NCBI GenBank assembly: GCA_934130435.1
Contig: CAKOYB010000014.1
Location: forward strand, 1 to 22,817
DNA from: an uncultured Clostridia bacterium
Lineage (GTDB): Bacteria > Bacillota > Clostridia > TANB77 > CAG-508
DNA: 22,817 nucleotides
Reading direction: 5' to 3'
How positions within the stretch are numbered: the first letter of the stretch is position 1; the number at the start of each line of letters is the position of its first letter. Made by a program: the position numbers and the translations under genes. The notes beneath the pieces were generated by a model, which was not told the DNA's origin, did no database searches, and was given only the letters and a program-made list of their open reading frames with translations. Positions 16,332-22,817 of this stretch are shown one piece after another.

Positions 16332-16647
16332 ATGAATGATTTTAAAGAAAGTATTGCAAACCTAGGGCAAGAAAGTATTAAGTTTAAAGCCAAAATTCAG
16401 TTTAATGGTAATTATTTCTACATTTTAGATAATTTTATGTATGATAATAAAAAGTATTATTACATAATAGAAGATAAAACGGAAGAATTAGAAAAAGCAC
16501 GGAAGTATAGAGAACTTTAATGGAACAGTTAGAACAGAATTTATATTCGAAACAGAAAATGAAATATACCAGACAGTTACTGATGAGGAGCTACTAAAAA
16601 AACTAAACTTAATTCAGACTATTAGAATCTTTAATGGAGATGTATAA
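16332..16647 (+). pseudogene. DUF1292-like small protein, frameshifted
   Basis: The first frame gives 62 residues from an ATG with AAAGGAG (MNDFKESIANLG..., then KIQFNGNYFYILDNFMYDNKKYYYII) and stops at 16520. In the +1 frame the sequence goes on as FNGTVRTEFIFETENEIYQT, then VTDEELLKKL, to a stop at 16647, directly before a terminator. Joining them at or near the A5 run 16492-16496 gives about 104 residues, with the Tyr-rich strands followed by F-E-x-V-x-D-x-E-E-L that are typical of DUF1292 proteins. The family has no assigned enzymatic role. Either the A-run is miscounted or the gene is broken. The join and the family name are inference. Confidence 0.6.
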
Positions 16648-16650
16648 GAT

Positions 16651-16682
16651 AGAAATACTGCATTTGCAGTATTTCTTTTTTT
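16651..16682 (+). terminator. Rho-independent terminator
   Basis: An 11-pair stem (16651-16661 with 16666-16676) closes a four-base loop and runs into eight T residues. It ends the transcript of the DUF1292-like gene and cleanly separates it from the SRP/ribosome cluster, whose promoter begins 15 bases on. Confidence 0.92.
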
Positions 16683-16696
16683 ATTGTTAAAAATAC

Positions 16697-16725
16697 TTGA
16701 CAAATAGCTAAAAAAGGTGTAAAGT
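16697..16725 (+). promoter_or_regulatory. Promoter of the ylxM-ffh cluster
   Basis: A perfect TTGACA (16697-16702), a 17-base spacer and TAAAGT (16720-16725), four of six matches to TATAAT. It lies just after a strong terminator and about 36 bases before the ylxM start. Confidence 0.65.
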
Positions 16726-16761
16726 ATATAAGCATTACATCTAACTTGAAAGAGGTATAAT

Positions 16762-17109
16762 TTGGAAAAGAATATAGAAATTAGTATGTTATGCCAAATA
16801 TATGGCAAGCTATTAACAGAAAAGCAATTTAATTATATTAATGACTATTATAATAATGACTTATCTCTTTCTGAAATTGCAGAAAATTATAATATAACAA
16901 GACAAGCTGCAAGGGACAATATAAAAAAGGGGGAAAGTAATCTCTTCGAATATGAAGAAAAACTGCAAATAATGAAAACAACAATAGATACAGAAAAAAA
17001 GATTAACAAAATTTTATCTCAAATTAACACAATTCAAACAAACTATTCAGATAAAAAGATAGCAAAAATCTTAGAGAACATAAAACAAGAACTAGATTGC
17101 TTAATATAG
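16762..17109 (+). CDS. ylxM: YlxM family SRP-associated helix-turn-helix protein
   Basis: 115 residues from a TTG start. The TTG follows AGAGG by six bases, and the sequence from it (EKNIEISMLCQIYGKLLTEKQ) matches the family start; the ATG at 16786 would remove part of it. A helix-turn-helix lies at about residues 32-55 (LSLSEIAENYNITRQAARD), followed by KKGESNL and a helical C-terminus. YlxM modulates the signal recognition particle and is nearly always encoded next to ffh, as here (35 bases). Length is normal. Confidence 0.92.
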   Translation: MEKNIEISMLCQIYGKLLTEKQFNYINDYYNNDLSLSEIAENYNITRQAARDNIKKGESNLFEYEEKLQIMKTTIDTEKKINKILSQINTIQTNYSDKKIAKILENIKQELDCLI

Positions 17110-17144
17110 AAAAAGTTAATCAGTTTTAGAAAGGAAGAAAACCT

Positions 17145-18497
17145 ATGGCTTTTGAAGGATTATCTACAAGACTACAGGAAATAACAAGAAAACTTAGAGG
17201 TAAAACAAGAATTACAGAGTCTGACTTAAAAGAAATTTTAAGAGAGGTAAAACTTGCTTTATTAGAAGCAGATGTAAACTATAAAATTGTAAAAGAATTT
17301 ATAAATACTATACAAGAAAAAGCTTTAGGAAAAGATGTACTCAAATCATTAACACCTGGACAACAGGTTATAAAGATTGTAAAAGATGAATTAGTAGAAC
17401 TTCTTGGAGGAACAGAAAGCAAAATAAACTTTACTCCAAATCCTCCTACGATAATAATGCTAGTAGGTTTACAGGGATCAGGAAAAACTACTACAGCTGG
17501 AAAGTTAGCTAATTTATTAAGAAAGCAGGGAAAAAAACCTCTATTAGTTGCATGTGATGTTTATAGACCAGCAGCTATAAAACAACTTCAAGTTGTTGGA
17601 GCAAGTTTAAATATTCCTGTGTTTGCAAATGAAAATTCAAAAGACGTTTTACATATTGCAAAACAAGCTTTAAATGTTGCAATGTCTAAGCTAAATGATG
17701 TAATAATTTTAGATACAGCAGGAAGACTTCATATAGATGAAGAATTAATGCAAGAACTTAAAAATTTAAAGTCAGGAATTAAACCTCATGAAATACTTTT
17801 AGTTGTAGATAGCATGACAGGCCAAGATGCTGTTAATGTTGCAACGACATTTAATGAACAAGTTGGAATAGATGGAATAATTCTTACTAAGTTAGACGGA
17901 GATACACGTGGCGGAGCGGCTTTATCAGTAAAAAAAGTAACAAATAGACCAATAAAATTTGCAGCAACAGGTGAAAAGCTTAGTGATATAGAAATATTTT
18001 ATCCAGAAAGAATGGCATCACGAATTCTTGGAATGGGAGACGTACTTTCTATAATTGAAAAAGCTGAAGAGGCATTTGATGAAGAAGAAGCTTTAAAAAT
18101 GGAAAAAAAGCTACGTAAGCAAGAGTTTGATTTAGATGATTATTTAGCACAGTTAAGGCAAATTAAGAAAATGGGTTCTTTCTCAGCTTTATTAAAAATG
18201 ATTCCAGGAATGAATGCATTAAAAGATGTAAAAGTTGATGATAATGAATTTACAAAAATTGAAGCAATTATTTGTTCAATGACTAAAAAGGAAAAAAGAA
18301 ACACAAAAATTCTAAATGGAAGCAGAAGAATGCGTATAGCAAAAGGCTCTGGAACTTCTGTTCAGGAAATAAATAAGTTTATAAAATCATTTGAGATGAC
18401 ACAATCAATGATGAAAAAAATAAAAAGCCAAAAAGGCGGAATGAAAAAAATGCTAAATGGAATGGATATGAATTCTTTAAAAGGCATGATGAAATAG
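17145..18497 (+). CDS. ffh: Signal recognition particle protein Ffh (SRP54)
   Basis: 450 residues. Ffh is the GTPase of the signal recognition particle. It binds signal sequences on ribosomes and docks with FtsY at the membrane. The N-domain helical bundle (about 1-90) begins MAFEGLSTRLQEITRKL. The G-domain has P-loop GLQGSGKT (108-115), DTAGR (190-194), and TKLDGDTRGG (248-257), whose TKLD binds the base. The M-domain (about 300-450) carries the RNA-binding GSRRMRIAKGSGTSVQEIN and a Met-rich tail (MKKMLNGMDMN). Length is typical. The ribosome site is AAGGAAG. I saw no 4.5S/SRP RNA gene in the window. Confidence 0.98.
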   Translation: MAFEGLSTRLQEITRKLRGKTRITESDLKEILREVKLALLEADVNYKIVKEFINTIQEKALGKDVLKSLTPGQQVIKIVKDELVELLGGTESKINFTPNPPTIIMLVGLQGSGKTTTAGKLANLLRKQGKKPLLVACDVYRPAAIKQLQVVGASLNIPVFANENSKDVLHIAKQALNVAMSKLNDVIILDTAGRLHIDEELMQELKNLKSGIKPHEILLVVDSMTGQDAVNVATTFNEQVGIDGIILTKLDGDTRGGAALSVKKVTNRPIKFAATGEKLSDIEIFYPERMASRILGMGDVLSIIEKAEEAFDEEEALKMEKKLRKQEFDLDDYLAQLRQIKKMGSFSALLKMIPGMNALKDVKVDDNEFTKIEAIICSMTKKEKRNTKILNGSRRMRIAKGSGTSVQEINKFIKSFEMTQSMMKKIKSQKGGMKKMLNGMDMNSLKGMMK

Positions 18498-18535
18498 TTA
18501 TTAAATTTTTATAATATATAAAATAGGAAGTTAAA

Positions 18536-18565
18536 TTGTTAATAATATTAATTTTGATATATAAT
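18536..18565 (+). promoter_or_regulatory. Possible promoter for rpsP and downstream genes
   Basis: TTGTTA (18536-18541), an 18-base spacer and TATAAT (18560-18565), in the 107-base gap after ffh. A seven-base inverted repeat GGAAGTT / AACTTCC (about 18526-18532 and 18570-18576) flanks it. It could give the ribosomal protein genes their own expression. Confidence 0.42.
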
Positions 18566-18604
18566 ATAAAACTTCCAACATTAAAATTTAAGGAGGTGAA
18601 ATAT

Positions 18605-18835
18605 ATGGTAAAAATAAGATTACAAAGATTTGGAAAAAAGAAAGCACCTTTCTACCACATTGTTGTTGCAGATTCAAAATCTCCTAGAGATGGAAAAATC
18701 ATTGAACAATTAGGAACATATGACCCAATGACAGAACCAAAAGCAATAGTTTTAGACAAAGAAAAAGTTGAAAAATGGATTAAAAATGGAGCAAAACCAA
18801 CAGACACAGTTAAAAAACTAATAAAACTTGCTTAA
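18605..18835 (+). CDS. rpsP: 30S ribosomal protein S16
   Basis: 76 residues from the ATG at 18605, with a perfect AAGGAGGTG site seven bases upstream. The longer reading from TTG at 18536 would begin inside the promoter -35 and has no ribosome site, so I reject it. The N-terminus MVKIRLQRFGKKKAPFYHIV and DSKSPRDGKIIEQLGTYDP are family hallmarks. S16 is an early 16S-binding protein. Length is normal. Confidence 0.98.
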   Translation: MVKIRLQRFGKKKAPFYHIVVADSKSPRDGKIIEQLGTYDPMTEPKAIVLDKEKVEKWIKNGAKPTDTVKKLIKLA

Positions 18836-18865
18836 TTTTTTAATTGCAATTTAGGAGGACATAAA

Positions 18866-19096
18866 ATGAAAGAGGTTTTAACAACTATTATTGAATCACT
18901 TGTTAGTGACAAAAATTCTATATCAATAAAAGAAGTTGAAGGACAAAAAGATATTATATATGAGGTAAAAGTCGCTAATAGTGATATGGGCAAAGTAATA
19001 GGAAAACAAGGAACAATAGCAAAAGCAATAAGAGCAATAATGAAATCTATTGCTGCTAAAGAAAACAAAAGAGTTACAGTAGAATTCTTAGACTAA
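18866..19096 (+). CDS. khpA: KH-domain RNA-binding protein KhpA
   Basis: 76 residues, a single KH domain with the RNA-contacting GKQG loop at 46-49 (MGKVIGKQGTIAKAIRAIMK). KhpA (YlqC) binds RNA with its partner KhpB and affects cell size and ribosome-linked functions in Firmicutes. The position between rpsP and rimM is the conserved one. The site is TAGGAGG, and the gene ends 15 bases before rimM. Confidence 0.95.
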   Translation: MKEVLTTIIESLVSDKNSISIKEVEGQKDIIYEVKVANSDMGKVIGKQGTIAKAIRAIMKSIAAKENKRVTVEFLD

Positions 19097-19111
19097 TAAG
19101 GAAATAATAAA

Positions 19112-19612
19112 ATGAATGATTTATTAGAAATTGGTCAAATAGTTAATACATATGGAATTAAGGGGTTTGTAAAAGTTGTACCATTGGTTGATAATAAAGA
19201 ACAGTTTAATGACTTTAAAACAGTATATATTGACTTTAACAAAAAAGACGAAGAATTTATTATTGAAGAAGTTAAATTTTCTAAACATTTAGTATTATTA
19301 AAATTTAAGGGAATAGAAACAATTGAACAAGGGGAAATGTTTAGAAACAAGTATATAAAAATTAAAAGAAGTGATATTAAACTAAAACCAGGTGCACATT
19401 TCATAGTGGATTTAATAGGACTTGAAGTATATACAGAAGAAGGGGAGCTTCTTGGAAATATAGCAGAGGTTTTACAGCCTGGATGCAATGATGTATACAT
19501 AGTAAAAGATAATGAGGGTAAAGAAATATTAATACCAGTAATACCAGATGTTGTTAAAAATATAGACATAGAAAACCACAAGGTAATAGTACATTTAATA
19601 AAAGGATTATAA
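19112..19612 (+). CDS. rimM: Ribosome maturation factor RimM
   Basis: 166 residues. RimM helps mature the head of the 30S subunit and binds S19. The N-terminal beta-barrel begins LLEIGQIVNTYGIKGFVKVV, with the expected GIKG motif. The C-terminal PRC-barrel starts near HFIVDLIGLEVYTEEGELLG and continues with GCNDVYIV and LIPVIPDVV. The ribosome site is weak (AAGGAAATAATAAA) and the gap to trmD is two bases, so the pair is probably translationally coupled. Confidence 0.96.
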   Translation: MNDLLEIGQIVNTYGIKGFVKVVPLVDNKEQFNDFKTVYIDFNKKDEEFIIEEVKFSKHLVLLKFKGIETIEQGEMFRNKYIKIKRSDIKLKPGAHFIVDLIGLEVYTEEGELLGNIAEVLQPGCNDVYIVKDNEGKEILIPVIPDVVKNIDIENHKVIVHLIKGL

Positions 19613-19614
19613 AT

Positions 19615-20283
19615 ATGAAATTTGATGTGTTAACACTATTTCCAGAAATGTTTGGAGCTCTTAAAGAAAGTATAATTGGAAGAGCAATAGAAAATAACCT
19701 AATAGATATTAATTTAATAAATATAAGAGACTTTTCTAAAAACAAACATAAAAAAGTTGATGATACTCCTTATGGAGGAGGAGCTGGTATGGTAATAAGG
19801 CCAGATGTTGTGTATGATGCATATTCTTCTATACAAAATAAAGAAAATGCTAAGCTTATATACTTATCTCCAAAAGGAAAAAAATTAGAGCAGGAAAAAG
19901 TAAAGCAACTAAGCAAATTAGACCATATAATTTTGCTTTGTGGACACTATGAAGGCATTGACCAAAGAGTTTTAGATGAAATTGTAGATGAAGAAATTTC
20001 TATAGGTGATTATGTTTTAACTGGAGGAGAGCTTCCAGCGATGGTATTAATAGATAGTGTATGTAGATATGTTGAAGGAGTGATAAACACAGAATCAATA
20101 GAAGAAGAGTCATTTTCAAATGGCACTTTAGAATATCCGCAATATACAAGACCTGAGATATTTAATGGGCACAAAGTACCAGAGGTATTAATAAGTGGTC
20201 ACCATGAAAAGATTAAAAAATGGAGAGAAGAAAAATCTCTAGAAATAACAAAGAATAAAAGACCAGATTTATTGAAAGAATAA
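19615..20283 (+). CDS. trmD: tRNA (guanine-37-N1)-methyltransferase TrmD
   Basis: 222 residues, a little shorter than most. TrmD methylates G37 next to the anticodon of tRNAs reading CNN, with S-adenosylmethionine, and prevents +1 slippage. Its SPOUT knot is read in YGGGAGMV (53-60), LCGHYEGID (108-116) and IGDYVLTGGELPAM (130-143). The C-terminal helical domain includes YPQYTRPE and GHHEKIKKWR. At the position where many family members have DSF, this protein has ESF (165-167). The start abuts rimM by two bases without a clear ribosome site of its own, a sign of coupling. Confidence 0.97.
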   Translation: MKFDVLTLFPEMFGALKESIIGRAIENNLIDINLINIRDFSKNKHKKVDDTPYGGGAGMVIRPDVVYDAYSSIQNKENAKLIYLSPKGKKLEQEKVKQLSKLDHIILLCGHYEGIDQRVLDEIVDEEISIGDYVLTGGELPAMVLIDSVCRYVEGVINTESIEEESFSNGTLEYPQYTRPEIFNGHKVPEVLISGHHEKIKKWREEKSLEITKNKRPDLLKE

Positions 20284-20302
20284 AATGAAAGGAGAAAACA
20301 TA

Positions 20303-20803
20303 ATGGACATCATAAAGTCAATTGAACATGAACAATTAAAAAATAAAATTCCTGTATTAGATATAGGAAATACTGTTAGAGTTCATGTTAAAGTAAAAGA
20401 AGGAAATCGCGAAAGAATACAGGTTTTTGAAGGAATTATAATAAAAACACAAGGAGGAGGATTAAACAAAACATTTACTGTAAGAAAAATATCTTATGGT
20501 GTTGGTGTTGAAAAAACATTTTTAATCCATTCTCCAATGATTGAAAAAATTGAGGTAGTTAGAGTTGGTAAAGCTAGAAGAGCAAAACTTTACTACTTAA
20601 GAGACAGAGTTGGTAAAGCTTCTAAGACTAAAGAAAAAATTGGAGCTAGAATTGAAACAAAGGAAATTACTTTAAAAGAAGAGTTAAAAGAAGAACCAGC
20701 TGTAGTAGAAGAAGTTGCAGAAACTGTTGAAAAAGTAGCTGAAGAACCAAAAACAGTAGAAAACAAAGAAGCAAAAAGCGAAGAATCTCCAAAAGCTGAA
20801 TAA
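20303..20803 (+). CDS. rplS: 50S ribosomal protein L19 with acidic C-terminal extension
   Basis: 166 residues from the ATG at 20303, preceded by AAAGGAG. The ATG at 20285 is inside that site and gives no family-like residues, so I reject it. The core (1 to about 115) is typical: MDIIKSIEHEQLKNKIP, then the GDTVRVHVKV-like strand, GGGLNKTFTVRKISYGVGVEK and KLYYLRDRVGKA. L19 sits at the 30S-50S interface. The last 50 residues are an unusual Glu/Val/Lys-rich tail (EELKEEPAVVEEVAE and onward), beyond the 110-120 residues usual in the family. It is the last gene of the cluster. Confidence 0.96.
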   Translation: MDIIKSIEHEQLKNKIPVLDIGNTVRVHVKVKEGNRERIQVFEGIIIKTQGGGLNKTFTVRKISYGVGVEKTFLIHSPMIEKIEVVRVGKARRAKLYYLRDRVGKASKTKEKIGARIETKEITLKEELKEEPAVVEEVAETVEKVAEEPKTVENKEAKSEESPKAE

Positions 20804-20817
20804 GATTTAAAATATAA

Positions 20818-20846
20818 TTGACAGAGAAAAAATCATATGCTATTAT
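20818..20846 (+). promoter_or_regulatory. Strong promoter for the asnS T-box leader
   Basis: TTGACA (20818-20823), a 17-base spacer and TATTAT (20841-20846), with TG at 20838-20839 forming an extended -10. Initiation would fall near 20853, just before the T-box stem I. It starts 14 bases after the rplS stop codon. Confidence 0.75.
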
Positions 20847-20860
20847 ATTTAAAATGCAAT

Positions 20861-21121
20861 GAAGAGGAAAAGTAACTTTATTATTTATAAAAGTGAGTTA
20901 TGTATAGTGTGAAATAACTATAAATATATTGAGAAAGAACACCTCAGAGCAGGCTACCGAAAAGCATAAGCTTAGTAGATTAGCTCGGAAGCAGTCCGTG
21001 ATCATACTGCTATGCTTAAATGAGCAAAGAGAGATTATTAAGTTATTTTAGTAATAAATTAGGTGGCACCGCGGATACCAGTATTCGTCCTTATAACATA
21101 GGGACAATACTGGTATTTTTT
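20861..21121 (+). promoter_or_regulatory. T-box riboswitch, asparagine-specific
   Basis: This leader binds uncharged tRNA-Asn and lets transcription continue into asnS. Stem I begins near GAAGAGGAAAAGTAA (20861). The distal part holds AGTGAGTTA and GTGTGAAATAACT. The specifier-loop region AAGAACACCTC contains AAC (20938-20940), an asparagine codon, at the expected place before ACC. The stem II/III region spans about 20945-21045. The T-box itself is AGGTGGCACCGCGG (21061-21074). Its TGGC base-pairs with the NCCA end of a tRNA whose discriminator is G, which fits tRNA-Asn. The terminator follows directly. Specifier, discriminator match and the downstream gene agree. Confidence 0.95.
21075..21121 (+). 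terminator. T-box intrinsic terminator
   Basis: ATACCAGTATT (21075-21085) pairs with AATACTGGTAT (21106-21116 region), extended by GTCC/GGAC across a small bulge, and ends in a run of six T. It competes with the antiterminator formed by the T-box sequence just upstream. The asnS ribosome site (AAAGGAGG) follows immediately. Confidence 0.92.
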
Positions 21122-21136
21122 AAAGGAGGTTTTTAT

Positions 21137-22519
21137 ATGGTAACGGTAAAAGAACTATATTTAGATAAGGAAAAATACATTAACAAAGAAATAGAAGTTA
21201 ATGGTTGGGTAAGAACTGTAAGAGATTCAAAGACATTTGGATTTATAGAACTAAATGATGGTAGCTTTTTTAAGAATATTCAAATAGTATTTAGTGATAA
21301 ATTAGATAACTTTTTAGATATTTGCAAATTAACAATTAGTTCAACAATAACGGTAAAAGGAACTTTAGTAAAAACAGAAAATGCAAAGCAACCATTTGAA
21401 TTACAAGCAAAAGAAGTAAAAATATTTAGTTTAGCAGATTTATCTTATCCACTTCAAAAGAAAAGACATTCTTTTGAATATCTAAGAAGTGTAGCACATT
21501 TAAGACCAAGAACAAATACGTTCAGTGCAATTTTTAGAATAAGAAGTGTAGCAGCATTTGCAATACATGAGTATTTTCAAAAGAATGGATATGTTTATTT
21601 AAACAGTCCAATTATAACATGTGCAGATTGCGAAGGATCAGCAGAGATGTTTAAATTAACAACATTAAACTTAGATGAACCATTGCCAAAGAAAGATGGA
21701 AAAACAGATTTTTCACAGGACATCTTTGGAAAAAAAGCATATATAACAGGTTCTGGACAATTGCATGGGGAAACTTTTGCACAAGCATTTGGAAAGATAT
21801 ACACATTTGGACCAACATTAAGATCTGAGAATTCAAATACTAAAACTCATGCAAACGAATTTTGGATGATGGAACCAGAAATATGCTTTTGCGATTTAGA
21901 ACAATTAATGGATATAGAAGAGGATTTCTTAAAATATGTTGTAAAAGCTGTTTTAGAAAGATGCCCAGAGGAAATTGAATTTTGTGATAAATTTATTGAA
22001 AACGGTTTAATAGAAAAGTTAAATAGAGTTACAAAATCTAGTTTTACTAGAATAGACCATAAAGAAGCAATAGACATATTAAAAAAAGCAGATAGAGAAT
22101 GGGAATTTAAGCCAGATTATGAAGAAGATTTAGCAAAAGAACATGAGAAGTATATAACAGAATATTTTAATGGACCTGTATTTGTAAAAAACTGGCCAAA
22201 AGATATAAAATCATATTATATGAAACTAAATCCAGATGGTAAAACAGTAGCAGCAGTAGATTTGGAAGTTCCAGGCGCAGGTGAAATAATGGGCGGATCT
22301 CAAAGAGAAGAGGATTATGATAAACTAGTAAAAAGAATGAAAGAAATGAATATAGACACAGAAGAGCTATACTGGTATTTAGATCTTAGAAAATATGGAT
22401 CAGTTATACATTCAGGATTTGGATTAGGTTTTGAAAGACTATTAATGTACATCACAGGAATGGAAAACATAAGAGACGTAATACCATTCCCAAGAACACC
22501 AAACAATTGTGACTTTTAA
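21137..22519 (+). CDS. asnS: Asparaginyl-tRNA synthetase
   Basis: 460 residues, the normal length. It joins asparagine to tRNA-Asn with ATP, as a class IIb enzyme. The start at 21137 has AAAGGAGG upstream; the open frame from 21020 runs through the T-box and is not translated. The N-terminal OB-fold (about 1-110, NGWVRTVRDSKTFGFIELND) binds the anticodon. The catalytic core has ITGSGQLHGETFAQAFG, motif 2 FGPTLRSENSNTKTHANEFW (224-243) and motif 3 GFGLGFERL (427-435). MMEPEICF and GEIMGGSQREEDY mark the AsnRS rather than the AspRS branch. It is monocistronic here, under T-box control. Confidence 0.98.
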   Translation: MVTVKELYLDKEKYINKEIEVNGWVRTVRDSKTFGFIELNDGSFFKNIQIVFSDKLDNFLDICKLTISSTITVKGTLVKTENAKQPFELQAKEVKIFSLADLSYPLQKKRHSFEYLRSVAHLRPRTNTFSAIFRIRSVAAFAIHEYFQKNGYVYLNSPIITCADCEGSAEMFKLTTLNLDEPLPKKDGKTDFSQDIFGKKAYITGSGQLHGETFAQAFGKIYTFGPTLRSENSNTKTHANEFWMMEPEICFCDLEQLMDIEEDFLKYVVKAVLERCPEEIEFCDKFIENGLIEKLNRVTKSSFTRIDHKEAIDILKKADREWEFKPDYEEDLAKEHEKYITEYFNGPVFVKNWPKDIKSYYMKLNPDGKTVAAVDLEVPGAGEIMGGSQREEDYDKLVKRMKEMNIDTEELYWYLDLRKYGSVIHSGFGLGFERLLMYITGMENIRDVIPFPRTPNNCDF

Positions 22520-22533
22520 GCCAATAAAGCCAA

Positions 22534-22585
22534 TTAGGACGAGAAATTTTGCTATTAGTTGTCATTTGGGACGGAGAATTTTGAC
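22534..22585 (+). repeat. Pair of short GGACGG-type repeats after asnS
   Basis: TTAGGACGAGAAATTTTG (22534-22551) recurs as TTGGGACGGAGAATTTTG (22566-22583), 32 bases later. The second copy is bracketed by TTGTCA and TGACA-type ends (22559-22585), giving a small stem. Similar GGGACGG elements are scattered between genes in many Firmicutes, sometimes near IS200-like or REP-type transposases; none is seen here. Classification as a REP-like element is inference. Confidence 0.45.
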
Positions 22586-22630
22586 ATAAATAATTAATTT
22601 TTTAATTAACAAGATTTGAATTATAAAAAA

Positions 22631-22802
22631 ATATCATCACTCAAACATTATATTTTTTATTTTCATAAAAAATAATGTTTCAAGTAGCACGAACAATTAG
22701 TTTTTATTTATTAATATAGATTATAGAAAGATAGCATCACCCAAACTATATATTTTTTCTCTTAATAAAAAAATATAATGTTCTAAGCAGCTCGAACAAT
22801 TA
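22631..22802 (+). repeat. Two tandem copies of a structured element, 100-base period
   Basis: Copies at 22631-22700 and 22731-22802. Each begins AT(A/C)-type CATCAC(T/C)CAAAC and ends GTT(T/C)NAAG(T/C)AGC(A/T)CGAACAATTA, with an AT-only hairpin between. The hairpin of copy 1 has about 15 pairs (TTTC loop) and a two-base bulge. The hairpin of copy 2 has a different sequence but a similar shape. No open frame of note crosses them. The series may go on past the window end. The stretch 22586-22630 between the repeat types holds nothing I can support. Confidence 0.6.
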
Positions 22803-22817
22803 ATTTTTTTATTCATC

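Noticed and set aside
17110..17144. SRP RNA near ffh
   Set aside because: The gap is too short, and no conserved SRP RNA helix 8 motif was found elsewhere.
18536..18604. Longer S16 reading from TTG at 18536
   Set aside because: That TTG is part of a promoter -35 and has no ribosome site; 18605 has a perfect site.
20285..20302. Longer L19 start at 20285
   Set aside because: The ATG overlaps the ribosome site for 20303 and adds only MKGENI, not seen in the family.
20940..21060. tRNA gene in the asnS leader
   Set aside because: The stems belong to the T-box; no cloverleaf with GGTTCRA arm is present.
21020..21136. Longer asnS reading beginning at 21020
   Set aside because: It runs through the T-box sequence and terminator stem; the ATG at 21137 has AAAGGAGG and gives the family N-terminus.
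22631..22802. CRISPR array
   Set aside because: Only two copies, imperfect, with the varying part forming a hairpin inside the unit rather than spacers between constant repeats; no cas genes.

Overview
The window is AT-rich DNA from an endospore-forming, single-membrane Firmicute, most likely an uncultured member of the Clostridia. The clues are a small acid-soluble spore protein start at the left edge, a SpoIVB peptidase gene, strong AGGAGG ribosome binding sites, TTG start codons, a T-box riboswitch, and the conserved ylxM-ffh-rpsP-khpA-rimM-trmD-rplS order. I cannot fix the genus from sequence alone.

Layout. At 1-152 (minus strand) is the start of an alpha/beta-type SASP whose C-terminal half does not look like the family. 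At 351-1217 is a Cof-type HAD phosphatase. From 1370 to 12325 runs one long plus-strand locus for a Tad/Flp-like pilus or secretion machine. Its core is a CpaB-like SAF protein, a CpaE-like ATPase with a decayed P-loop, a CpaF/TadA ATPase split by a +1 frameshift, and a TadB-TadC membrane platform in one polypeptide. The core is followed by eight membrane-anchored, pilin-like or pseudopilin-like proteins. Five of these begin MENA at the initiator Met, with no prepilin leader. No prepilin peptidase, secretin or sortase gene is in view. The locus has its own promoter candidate, a good internal promoter before the third pilin-like gene, and two strong hairpins that could set the ratio of subunits.

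Next come spoIVB (12376-13605), whose start codon lies inside a 10-12 bp hairpin, and then an 853-residue coiled-coil protein of unknown function with a (Pro-Thr)13 linker (13731-16292). A small frameshifted gene resembling DUF1292 follows, closed by a clear intrinsic terminator. From 16697 to 20803 lies the housekeeping cluster for co-translational targeting (YlxM, Ffh) and ribosome biogenesis (S16, KhpA, RimM, TrmD, L19). L19 has an unusual acidic C-terminal tail. A promoter, an asparagine-specific T-box (specifier AAC, T-box UGGC) and asnS complete the coding part. The last 300 bases hold no gene but contain two kinds of short repeat, including a structured element present twice at a 100-base period.

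How it fits together. The core Tad-like genes would anchor and power assembly of the MENA-type subunits in the cell membrane. The housekeeping cluster is ordinary and serves mainly to place the organism. The two frameshifts (cpaF-like and the DUF1292-like gene) may be sequencing or assembly errors and need read-level checking before either gene is called dead.
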